A DNA stretch of 8,694 bases from Gammaproteobacteria bacterium (GTDB lineage Bacteria; Pseudomonadota; Gammaproteobacteria; Pseudomonadales; Azotimanducaceae): contig JAPPHP010000186.1 in assembly GCA_028821035.1 (NCBI GenBank), positions 10,323 to 19,016 on the forward strand. Reading direction: 5' to 3'. The translations under genes and the position numbers were made by a program. The notes beneath the pieces are model-generated. The model was not told where the DNA came from and did not search any database. It was given only the letters and a program-made list of their open reading frames with translations. This document shows, piece by piece, positions 1 to 7,352 of this stretch; positions within the stretch are counted from its first letter, which is position 1; every line of letters begins with the position of its first letter.

Positions 1-723
1 CATGCCGCCCGCGAGCGCCACATTCGCGTCGCGCTCGGCGATCACCTCCTCGCGGGTGATGCCCCGCGCCTTCGAGAACCCCTCGATGGCCATCGGGGTG
101 TTCATGAGCCCCGGCATGATGATGTTGCTGCGAATGCCGTGACGGGCGTTGCCGGTCGCGATGCCGTGGGAGAGCGCGTTCAGGGCCGCCTTGGACGTCT
201 TGTAGGCGACCATGCCGGTGGACGCTTCCGCCGCCGCGGACGAGACGAAGAGCAGGCAGCCGGAGCCCTGCCGCCGCATGATCGGCAGGACGTGTTTCGC
301 GCAGAAGAAGGCGCCCCGGGTGTTCGTGCCGTGGATCCGGTCCCAGTCGGCCGCGTCGAGGGAGGTTGGACCGGCGTCGTTCTGGCCGATGCCGACGTTG
401 TAGTGCAGCACGTCGATCCCGCCGTAACGTTCCTCGCAGGTCTCGGAGACCGACCGGCAGGCCTCCTCGTCGAGAACGTCCGCCTGCATCGCCTCGGCCT
501 CGCCGCCCTCGTCGCGAACGATCGCCGCCGTCGCCTCGGCCGCCGCGAGGTCGCGATCGACGAGCAGGACGCGGGCGCCGTGGCGCGCGAACAGGATCGA
601 TGCGGCACGCCCGTTGCCCATTGTCTCGCCGGGGGTCTGGCCCGCACCCACGATGATCGCGGTCTTGCCGTGCAGGCGCCGGTCCGGGCGCACCTCGGGC
701 GCGGATGTCGATCTTCGGTCCAT
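1..723 (-). CDS. SDR family NAD(P)-dependent oxidoreductase, C-terminus cut off by the window edge
   Basis: Short-chain dehydrogenase/reductase, a cytoplasmic Rossmann-fold enzyme that interconverts alcohols and ketones with NAD(P)H. The reading frame is open for 241 codons to the left edge, so only the last few residues (C-terminal substrate lobe) are missing. Visible signatures are a glycine-rich cofactor loop at about residues 26-38, an acidic residue after strand 2 (LLVDRD, D56, suggesting NAD preference), the NVG turn (109-111, replacing NAG), N134, S161, and the catalytic Y174-K-T-S-K178. The Ser-Tyr and Tyr-Lys spacings of 13 and 4 are the family standard. The loop is atypical: GAGQTPGETMGNG instead of TGxxxGxG, about four residues longer; I recall an SDR subfamily with this form. 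The ATG lies 18 bases after the stop of the PhyH-family gene, with only a weak G-rich run before it. Same strand and tight spacing suggest one operon. It probably oxidises an alcohol connected with the oxygenase product, but the substrate is unknown. Confidence 0.9.
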   Translation of the reverse strand, partial: MDRRSTSAPEVRPDRRLHGKTAIIVGAGQTPGETMGNGRAASILFARHGARVLLVDRDLAAAEATAAIVRDEGGEAEAMQADVLDEEACRSVSETCEERYGGIDVLHYNVGIGQNDAGPTSLDAADWDRIHGTNTRGAFFCAKHVLPIMRRQGSGCLLFVSSAAAEASTGMVAYKTSKAALNALSHGIATGNARHGIRSNIIMPGLMNTPMAIEGFSKARGITREEVIAERDANVALAGGM

Positions 724-741
724 ACCCCCGCGGGCGCCGCG

Positions 742-1581
742 CTACCGGTTCATCTCCACGATCCCGTCGTACGCCGGCGTCGCTTCGCCAAAGCCCCGGT
801 CGGACAGCCCCAGCAGACCGTTCGTCGTGTGCCCGATCATGTCGAGCAACTCCCTCGGCAGTTCACGGGCCAACTGGTCCGGCACGGCCAGGGCCTGGTT
901 CTCTTCCTGGCGCACCCAGCCGACGGAGTACGTCAGGATGACCCCGTAGCGCCAGTTGTCCGAGACGTTCGCTCCAGCCGCGTGGAGCGTACCGCCCAGC
1001 CACACCAGCACCGATCCGGCTTCCATTTCCGTGGCCGCGACTTCCTCCTCCTTCGGCCGACGCTCCTTCGGCCAGCGGTGGCTCCCCGGCGCCAGCAGCG
1101 TGCCGCCGTTGTCCGCCGTGAAGTCCGACACGGCCCACATCGTGGCCAGCACCAGGTTGGGCCGCGGCAGCGGGAACCAGGGCAGCGTGTCCTCCTCGCG
1201 GTGGAGGAGTTGCGCGCGGGCGCCGGGCCCGACTTCCAGGGCGCTGGTGAGGTGCAACTGGTAACGGTCGTCGCAGTTCGGCTGCAGGAAGTGGTCGCAG
1301 AGACGCCTCGGCATCGGGTGCATGATCCAGTCGCGCACGACCTCGGAACGCCGGACGAGCGAGATGATGCGGCGCGTGAAGCCGGGGAAGAACGTCTCCG
1401 GATCGTCGCCTTGCTCGACGCGCGTCCGTTCCATGTACGGCGCCAGCTCCGTCCGCAGGCGCTCCCGTTCCGCCGCCGCCGCGATCCCTGTGACCACCAG
1501 GCAGCCGGCGTCCTCGAGGGCGGCGATCCCCTCCGTCTCCAGGCGGCCGATGTCCGTCACCGGGATGGTTGCCCGTTCCAT
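742..1581 (-). CDS. Phytanoyl-CoA dioxygenase (PhyH) family Fe(II)/2-oxoglutarate oxygenase
   Basis: A 279-residue cytoplasmic non-haem iron oxygenase that would hydroxylate an organic substrate while converting 2-oxoglutarate to succinate and CO2. The double-stranded beta-helix signature is readable: H127-R-E129 as the first two iron ligands, H200 (GTLHAAG) as the third, and R211 (NWRYG), eleven residues on, as the 2-oxoglutarate carboxylate anchor. The H-to-R spacing equals that of human PhyH as I recall it. An NGGTLLAPGSH segment (158-168) matches the usual PhyH core 'NG.L...PGSH'. The second ligand is Glu, where PhyH itself has Asp; the residue can still bind iron, and no Ala/Gly of the halogenase type is present. 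The ATG was chosen because the upstream frame runs inside the symporter gene. Only 8 bases separate it from that gene's stop and there is no clear Shine-Dalgarno, so translation may depend on coupling. Family members act on very diverse small molecules (phytanoyl-CoA, ectoine, phosphonates, natural products), so the substrate is not inferred. Confidence 0.88.
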   Translation of the reverse strand: MERATIPVTDIGRLETEGIAALEDAGCLVVTGIAAAAERERLRTELAPYMERTRVEQGDDPETFFPGFTRRIISLVRRSEVVRDWIMHPMPRRLCDHFLQPNCDDRYQLHLTSALEVGPGARAQLLHREEDTLPWFPLPRPNLVLATMWAVSDFTADNGGTLLAPGSHRWPKERRPKEEEVAATEMEAGSVLVWLGGTLHAAGANVSDNWRYGVILTYSVGWVRQEENQALAVPDQLARELPRELLDMIGHTTNGLLGLSDRGFGEATPAYDGIVEMNR

Positions 1582-1589
1582 GGCTTGCG

Positions 1590-2894
<1,305 letters not shown>

Positions 2895-2900
2895 CCGCTT

Positions 2901-2908
2901 CCCCCCTC
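2901..2908 (-). promoter_or_regulatory. Ribosome-binding site of the DAACS symporter gene
   Basis: On the minus strand the stretch reads GAGGGGGG and ends six bases before the ATG at 2894. It is the clearest Shine-Dalgarno-like sequence in this gene block and supports the MSESSMW start over Met6. Confidence 0.6.
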
Positions 2909-2937
2909 GCTTCCCGGCGGACGAGCGCGGCGAAGAC

Positions 2938-3105
2938 TCAGCCGATCTCGATCATCTCGAAATCTTCCTTGCCGACCCCGCACTCCGGACACACGAAGTC
3001 CTCCGGCACGTCCTCCCAGGCCGTCCCCGGGGCGATGCCGTCGTCCTCGTATCCCTCTGCTTCGTCGTAGATCCAACCACAGACGATGCACTGCCACTTC
3101 TTCAC
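2938..3105 (-). CDS. Rubredoxin
   Basis: Small cytoplasmic one-electron carrier with a single Fe(Cys)4 site. With a GTG start at 3105 it has 55 residues and begins MKKWQCIVCGWIYDEAEG. The two iron-binding knuckles are C6-I-V-C9-G and C39-P-E-C42-G, and the conserved aromatic core (W4, Y13, W30, F34, F49) and the acidic FEMIEIG tail are present. The sequence is close to Pseudomonas-type (RubA) rubredoxins that pass electrons from rubredoxin reductase to alkane hydroxylase or to peroxide/superoxide defence. The frame stays open upstream to another GTG at 3153, which would add a charged 16-residue extension (71 aa total). I prefer the short form because family members start one to five residues before the W/Y-x-C knuckle and because it leaves 86 bases for divergent promoters. 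An AAGGA lies 13 bases before GTG-3105, which is longer than ideal. No rubredoxin reductase or alkane hydroxylase is in the window. Confidence 0.92.
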   Translation of the reverse strand: MKKWQCIVCGWIYDEAEGYEDDGIAPGTAWEDVPEDFVCPECGVGKEDFEMIEIG

Positions 3106-3191
3106 GATCTCGCGCTGGTCCTTCCCTTCGCTTTCGCGGCGCAAATCCGACACACTCGCGGCCCCGAAGGATAACCCGTCCGCGAGCGCCC
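3106..3191. promoter_or_regulatory. Divergent intergenic region between rubredoxin and ubiA
   Basis: This is the only divergent gene boundary in the window, so the promoters of both the rubredoxin-led minus-strand unit and the ubiA-TRAP plus-strand unit should lie here. It shrinks to 38 bases if rubredoxin starts at 3153. I see a local drop in G+C around 3143-3147 and at 3170-3175 (GGATAA, a possible weak -10 for the plus strand). I see no convincing -35/-10 pair, operator palindrome or riboswitch. The call rests on gene layout rather than on motifs. Confidence 0.35.
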
Positions 3192-4064
3192 ATGCCCGGG
3201 AGACTGGCCGCCTACGTGCAACTGATGCGCCTCGACAGGCCCGTGGGCACGCTGCTCCTGCTGTGGCCGACGCTCGCCGCGCTCTGGATCGCCGCGCAAG
3301 GGACGCCGCCCTGGCCCATCGTGGCGGCGTTCGTGGCCGGGACGTTCCTCATGCGCGCCGCCGGATGCGTGGTCAACGACATGGCGGATCGGGACTTCGA
3401 CCCGCACGTGACGCGCACCGCGAACCGGCCGCTCGCCACCGGCCGGGTGTCCCGCACCGAGGCGGGCGTGCTCTTCGTCGTACTCGCGCTGCTGGCCCTG
3501 GCGGTGGTGATGACGCTCAACACGCCGACACGCCTCCTCGCGGTGGCGGGCCTCCTGATCGCGGTCGCGTACCCCTTCATGAAGCGGTACACGCACCTGC
3601 CGCAGCTCGTCCTCGGCGTAGCGTTCAGTTGGGGCATCCCGATGGCGTTCGCCGCGGTAACCGGTCGCGTGCCGACGCCGGGCTGGATCCTGTTCCTGGC
3701 TAGCCTGCGGTGGATCGTGGCCTACGACACCGAGTACGCCATGGTCGACCGGCGTGACGACGTCCGGGCCGGAATCAAGTCCATCGCCATCCTGTTCGGA
3801 CGCGCCGACCGCGCGATGATCGGCGCGCTGCAGGCGGCGACGCTCGCCCTGCTGGTCCTGCTCGGCGTGCATGCCGGGCTGGGCATCCCCTGGTTCGCCG
3901 CGCTCGCCACCGCCGGCGCCCTCTTCCTCTACCAGCAACACCTCATCCGGGAGCGCGAGGAGCCCCGGTGTTTCGCCGCCTTCCGCAACAACACCTGGGT
4001 CGGTTTCGCGCTCTTCGCCGGGGCGGTGGTCGAGTACGCCATGCCGGGGCGCGCCGCCGCATGA
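3192..4064 (+). CDS. ubiA: 4-hydroxybenzoate octaprenyl/polyprenyltransferase UbiA
   Basis: Integral inner-membrane prenyltransferase that attaches the polyprenyl tail to C3 of 4-hydroxybenzoate, the first membrane step of ubiquinone synthesis. The 290 residues equal the E. coli protein's length. Both Mg2+/diphosphate-binding aspartate motifs are intact: N62-D63-M-A-D66-R-D-F-D70 in the first loop and D179-T-E-Y-A-M-V-D186-R-R-D-D190 in the second. The latter is nearly the E. coli sequence. The N-terminal LMRLDRPVGTLLLLWPTLAALW segment (11-32) is also typical of UbiA rather than of haem O, menaquinone or chlorophyll prenyltransferases. About eight to nine hydrophobic helices follow. The ATG fits the family N-terminus; a GAAGGA lies about 20 bases upstream, too far to be a good Shine-Dalgarno. 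The stop overlaps the next gene's start (ATGA, 4061-4064), coupling it to the TRAP permease genes. No chorismate lyase gene (ubiC) is in the window. Confidence 0.97.
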   Translation: MPGRLAAYVQLMRLDRPVGTLLLLWPTLAALWIAAQGTPPWPIVAAFVAGTFLMRAAGCVVNDMADRDFDPHVTRTANRPLATGRVSRTEAGVLFVVLALLALAVVMTLNTPTRLLAVAGLLIAVAYPFMKRYTHLPQLVLGVAFSWGIPMAFAAVTGRVPTPGWILFLASLRWIVAYDTEYAMVDRRDDVRAGIKSIAILFGRADRAMIGALQAATLALLVLLGVHAGLGIPWFAALATAGALFLYQQHLIREREEPRCFAAFRNNTWVGFALFAGAVVEYAMPGRAAA

Positions 4065-4537
4065 TCGACCGGGTCGTCGAGTGGACCGGCCGCGCCGTCG
4101 CGTGGCTCACCTTCGCCATGGTCGTGGCGACCTGCGTCGTCGTCGTGCTGCGCTACGGCTTCGACACGAGCGCCATCATGCTGCAGGAGTCCGTCATCTA
4201 CATGCACGGCATGGTGTTCATGCTGGGACTCGCGTACACGGCCCGGCACGACGGTCACGTGCGGGTGGACGTCCTGTACGGGCGGATGTCGGCCCGCGCC
4301 CGCGCGATCGTCAACCTCGTCGGGCATCTCGTCCTGACCGTGCCCCTGTGCCTCGTGATCTTCTATACGAGCCTCGACTACGTCGCGAGTTCCTGGGCGG
4401 TCCTCGAAGGCTCCCAGGAGGTCGGGGGCGTCCCGGCGGTGTTCGCGCTGAAGACGCTCATCCCGGTCGCCGCGGTGATGCTGGCCGCCCAGGCGGCGGT
4501 CCAGTCCGTGCGCGAGTTCCGCACGCTCGGTTCGTGA
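4061..4537 (+). CDS. TRAP transporter small permease subunit (DctQ-type)
   Basis: The 158-residue small membrane subunit of a tripartite ATP-independent periplasmic transporter; it sits beside the large permease and helps dock the substrate-binding protein. Four hydrophobic helices are visible at about residues 13-31, 44-60, 83-104 and 126-146. The conserved block QES..YMHGMVFMLGLAYT followed by HDGHVRVDVLY (42-73) is typical of the DctQ group that partners TakP/FcbT-type binding proteins ('mannitol/chloroaromatic' class). The start ATG overlaps the ubiA stop by 4 bases, and the stop overlaps the GTG start of the large subunit by 4 bases, so all three are likely translated from one message. 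The frame is open further upstream to 3968 inside ubiA, but the overlapping ATG fits the family N-terminus. The matching binding protein is encoded convergently at 6223-7338, not in this operon. Confidence 0.93.
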   Translation: MIDRVVEWTGRAVAWLTFAMVVATCVVVVLRYGFDTSAIMLQESVIYMHGMVFMLGLAYTARHDGHVRVDVLYGRMSARARAIVNLVGHLVLTVPLCLVIFYTSLDYVASSWAVLEGSQEVGGVPAVFALKTLIPVAAVMLAAQAAVQSVREFRTLGS

Positions 4538-5961
4538 TCGAGTTCCTGCCGCTCCTGATGTTCGCCGCGGTCTTCGCGGCGCTCCTGGCCGGTTACGCCG
4601 TCGCGGCCACCCTCGCGGGGGTCGCGCTCCTGTTCGCGTTCGGCGGCGCCGCGTTCGGCATCTTCGACTTGAAGGACCTCGGTTTCCTGCCCGGCCGGCT
4701 GTTCGGCATCGTGACCAACCAGACCCTGATCGCGGTACCGCTCTTCGTGGCGATGGGCGTGACGCTCGAGCGCACGCGCATCGCCGAGACGCTGCTCGAG
4801 AGCCTGTCCGTCCTGCTCGGGCGCGTGCGCGGCGGCCTCGGCATCGCCGTGACGGTGGTCGGCATGATGATGGCGGCGAGCACCGGCATCGTGGGCGCGA
4901 CGGTGGTGACGCTCGGCCTCCTGGCGCTGCCCACGATGCTGCGCCACGGCTACGACCCGAAGCTCGCCACCGGCACGATCTGCGCGACGGGCACCCTCGG
5001 CCAGATCATCCCGCCCTCGATCGCGCTCGTGCTGCTCGGCGACGTGCTGTCGGGCGCCTACCAGCAGGCGCAACTCAGCCTCGGGGTGTTCTCGCCCAAG
5101 ACGGTGTCCGTGGGGGATCTCTTCGCCGGCGCGCTGCTTCCGGGGCTGGTACTGGTAGGCCTGTACCTCTGTTACATCGCGGTCACGGCGATGGTGCGCC
5201 CGGAGCGGGCGCCGGCGAGGCGCGACCCGGAGCCCTCAGCCGGGGAGCCCGAGGGACTTGCCCCTCGCAACAAAGAGTCTACGGACGGCCGTCCCGCCGT
5301 TCCCCTGCGTCAACTGATGCGCGGCCTCGCCCCGCCGATCCTGCTCATAGCCGCGGTGCTCGGCTCGATACTCGCGGGCTACGCCACCCCGACGGAGGCC
5401 GCCGGCGTCGGCGCCATGGGGGCACTGCTGCTCGCCATGGCCTACCGCGCCCTGTCGTGGTCCGTCCTGCGCGAGATCGGCACGTCGACGGTGAAGACCA
5501 CTTCCATGGTCTTCTTCATCCTGATCGGCGCCTCGGTCTTCTCCCTCGTCTTCCGCGGCTACGGCGGCGACGAACTGGTGGCCGAGATCTTCGCGGACAT
5601 GCCGGGCGGCGTGCTGGGGGCGACCGTCATCGTCATGGTCGTGATCTTCCTGCTCGGCTTCCTGCTCGACTTCATCGAGATCACCTACGTCGTGGTCCCG
5701 ATCGTCGGCCCCGTCCTGCTCGCCATGGGCCTCGACCCGGTCTGGCTCGGCGTGATGATCGCGGTGAACCTCCAGACGTCGTTCCTGACGCCGCCGTTCG
5801 GGTTCTCGCTCTTCTACCTGCGCGGCGTCGCGCCGCCGGAGGTCGCGACCCTCGATATCTACCAGGGCGCGGCGCCGTTCATCGTGCTGCAGCTCGCCCT
5901 GCTGGCGCTACTGGCATTGGCGCCGGGGCTCGCGACGTGGTTGCCGGGGGTGCTGTACTAG
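4534..5961 (+). CDS. TRAP transporter large permease subunit (DctM-type)
   Basis: A 475-residue inner-membrane subunit that forms the Na+-driven translocation path of the TRAP system. It starts with GTG inside the small-subunit stop (GTGA overlap) and begins with hydrophobic M-I-E-F-L-P-L-L-M-F, as family members do; no Shine-Dalgarno is evident, consistent with coupling. Two pseudo-symmetric halves are readable. The first has the re-entrant motif ATGTLGQIIPPSI (151-163). The second has ATPTEAAGVGAMGALLLA (284-301) and LQTSFLTPPFGFSLFYLRG (413-431). About a dozen hydrophobic segments are present. The halves are joined by a long polar linker (about 222-260) rich in Pro, Arg, Glu and Ser, which should be cytoplasmic. 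Its DNA includes a short inverted repeat and a few A-rich codons unlike the rest of the gene. Extended linkers are, as I recall, common in this TRAP subgroup. The last gene of the plus-strand unit, it faces the unknown small gene head-on. Confidence 0.95.
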   Translation: MIEFLPLLMFAAVFAALLAGYAVAATLAGVALLFAFGGAAFGIFDLKDLGFLPGRLFGIVTNQTLIAVPLFVAMGVTLERTRIAETLLESLSVLLGRVRGGLGIAVTVVGMMMAASTGIVGATVVTLGLLALPTMLRHGYDPKLATGTICATGTLGQIIPPSIALVLLGDVLSGAYQQAQLSLGVFSPKTVSVGDLFAGALLPGLVLVGLYLCYIAVTAMVRPERAPARRDPEPSAGEPEGLAPRNKESTDGRPAVPLRQLMRGLAPPILLIAAVLGSILAGYATPTEAAGVGAMGALLLAMAYRALSWSVLREIGTSTVKTTSMVFFILIGASVFSLVFRGYGGDELVAEIFADMPGGVLGATVIVMVVIFLLGFLLDFIEITYVVVPIVGPVLLAMGLDPVWLGVMIAVNLQTSFLTPPFGFSLFYLRGVAPPEVATLDIYQGAAPFIVLQLALLALLALAPGLATWLPGVLY

Positions 5962-6007
5962 CCCATCCGGAGACCGCAGGAGGAGGGCCCACCCCGTCCC
6001 GTCGCTA
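5962..6007. other. Convergent junction between the dctM-type gene and the small unknown gene
   Basis: The plus-strand TRAP permease unit and the minus-strand uvrD-dctP-small ORF unit end facing each other here, 46 bases apart. A terminator for both would be expected, but I find no good G+C-rich stem followed by a T run on either strand. The small ORF ends with two tandem in-frame TAG stops (6005-6010 on the minus strand). Termination may be Rho-dependent or lie inside the facing genes. Confidence 0.4.
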
Positions 6008-6223
6008 CTACCCCGCTCGTTCCCAGTCCGACCGTAGCCGGCGGGCGTATTCGTCGGCGTCTTCGTCCTGCCAAAGTTCCCGGCCCAGTCCCCGCAAGCC
6101 CAGGATAGGATCTTCCCCGGACCCCTCCGCCTCCGAGACGTCGCCGGCCGTGTTCGCATCGATCACGCCCCGACCGTGGACGGGAGGCCTGTCACGCCGC
6201 GTTGGGGGCTTGTCCTTGGCCAT
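6008..6223 (-). CDS. Small charged hypothetical protein, translationally linked to the TRAP binding-protein gene
   Basis: I do not recognise the family with confidence. The 71 residues have no signal peptide and no membrane segment. The first third is basic and proline-rich (MAKDKPPTRRDRPPVHGRG), the middle is acidic and probably unstructured, and the C-terminal half (DPILGLRGLGRELWQDEDAD, then EYARRLRSDWERAG) looks like one or two amphipathic helices with conserved-looking Trp, Asp and Arg positions. That tail loosely recalls short tails seen in some VapB-like antitoxins, but there is no DNA-binding N-terminus and no PIN toxin next to it. The ATG shares its first base with the TGA of the binding-protein gene (TGATG), so reinitiation is likely, and it ends in tandem TAG stops. 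Codon third positions are G/C-rich like those of its neighbours, and no longer competing frame fits the gap. It is probably a real gene; function unknown. Confidence 0.6.
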   Translation of the reverse strand: MAKDKPPTRRDRPPVHGRGVIDANTAGDVSEAEGSGEDPILGLRGLGRELWQDEDADEYARRLRSDWERAG

Positions 6224-7338
6224 CAGCGGTCGACGCCGTCCCGCGTGTCCAGGTACGACTGCTCCGTGATCGCGTGGTACTCCTGCACGCTCCCCTGGAA
6301 CGCCCGGTAGGAATCGAGGATCCGCTGTGACAGTTCGTCGGTCGCCGCCGTTTCGTCCAGCACCTCTTCCGAGAACTCCGCGAAGCGCGCGAGCACGTCG
6401 TCGGGCAGGCGGCGCACGTCAACGCCGTGTTCCTCCACGAGGGTCCTGAGCGCCGCGGCGTTGCGCGCGGTGAACTCGTCGAGCATGTCCTGGTTCACCG
6501 CGCGGCAGGCGGTCTCGAGCATCGCCCTGAGGTCCGCGGGTAGCGAATCCCAGGCTTCCCGGTTGACCAGCGCCTCGATCGCGGGGCCCGGTTCGTGCCA
6601 GCCCGGGTAGTAATAGTACTCCGCGATCTCCTGCAGCCCGAGGGCCAGGTCGTTGTACGGCCCGACCCACTCCGCCGCATCGATGACCCCGGTCTGGAGC
6701 GACGTGAAGATCTCCGAGCCCGGCATCGCCACGGGGACGCCCCCGGCCCGTTCGAGCACCTCGCCACCAATGCCGGGGATGCGCATCTTGAGGCCCTGCA
6801 GGTCCTCCAGGGAGGTGATCTCCTTGTTGAACCAGCCGGCCATCTGCACCCCGCTGTTGCCGGCCGCGAGCGGCACCACGCCGAACGGTTCGTAGAGTTC
6901 GCGCCAGAGTTCGAGGCCGCCGCCGTAGTGCAGCCAGCCGTTCATTTCCTGCGCGTTCAGGCCGAACGGCACCGTGGCGAAGATCGCCGCGATGGGTGCC
7001 TTGCCGCGCCAGTAGTAGGCGGCGCCGTGGCCCATCTCCGCGCTGCCCTCCGCGACGGCGTCGAAGACCTCGAAGGCGGGCACCAGTTCACCCGCCGCGT
7101 AGACCTTGATCTGGAAGCGCCCGGCGGACATCTCCCCGACGATGTCCGCCAGCCGCTCCGGCGCCGTGCCGAGCGCCGGGAGGTTCTTCGGCCAGGTCGT
7201 GACGAGCTTCCACTCGAAGGTGCGGGCGTCCGCGGTCGGGGCCGCTTCCGTTCCGGTCGCTTCCCCGGCCTCCGGCGCGCAGGCGCCCAACGTCCCCGCC
7301 AGCGCCGCAACCGCCAGAACACGCAGTACCTGTCTCAT
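6223..7338 (-). CDS. TRAP transporter substrate-binding protein (DctP/TakP-type), predicted lipoprotein
   Basis: Extracytoplasmic solute receptor (371 aa) that captures the ligand and delivers it to the small and large TRAP permeases. The N-terminus MRQVLRVLAVAALAGTLGAC is a lipoprotein signal with lipobox L-G-A-C20. It is followed by a roughly 20-residue Ala/Glu/Thr-rich tether before the folded domain starts at F41-E-W-K-L-V-T-T-W-P-K-N. Family landmarks are VPAFEVFDAV (86-95), MGHGAAYYWRGK (102-113), GVQMAGWF (163-170), MRIPG (185-189), AAEWVGPYND (221-230) and YYYYPGWHEPG (241-251). Q165, R186, E223 and W224 have the same spacing as the pyruvate- and Na+-binding Gln, Arg and Glu-Trp of Rhodobacter TakP as I recall them. 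This favours 2-oxo or 2-hydroxy monocarboxylates over C4-dicarboxylates, and the calcium-lactate protein of Thermus belongs to the same group. The start was chosen because the signal peptide begins there; the longer frame reads into uvrD. It lies 14 bases after the uvrD stop and shares one base with the next gene. Confidence 0.94.
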   Translation of the reverse strand: MRQVLRVLAVAALAGTLGACAPEAGEATGTEAAPTADARTFEWKLVTTWPKNLPALGTAPERLADIVGEMSAGRFQIKVYAAGELVPAFEVFDAVAEGSAEMGHGAAYYWRGKAPIAAIFATVPFGLNAQEMNGWLHYGGGLELWRELYEPFGVVPLAAGNSGVQMAGWFNKEITSLEDLQGLKMRIPGIGGEVLERAGGVPVAMPGSEIFTSLQTGVIDAAEWVGPYNDLALGLQEIAEYYYYPGWHEPGPAIEALVNREAWDSLPADLRAMLETACRAVNQDMLDEFTARNAAALRTLVEEHGVDVRRLPDDVLARFAEFSEEVLDETAATDELSQRILDSYRAFQGSVQEYHAITEQSYLDTRDGVDR

Positions 7339-7352
7339 GTCCGTCGCCACTC

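Noticed and set aside
3102..3941. A 279-codon minus-strand frame over ubiA
   Set aside because: It is antisense to a complete UbiA with both aspartate motifs, and its own sequence is Arg/Glu/Gln-rich without a recognisable fold.
6008..6223. A toxin-antitoxin pair at the dctM/dctP junction
   Set aside because: The small ORF only faintly resembles antitoxin tails, and neither side encodes a PIN, RelE or other toxin; the neighbours are TRAP transporter genes.
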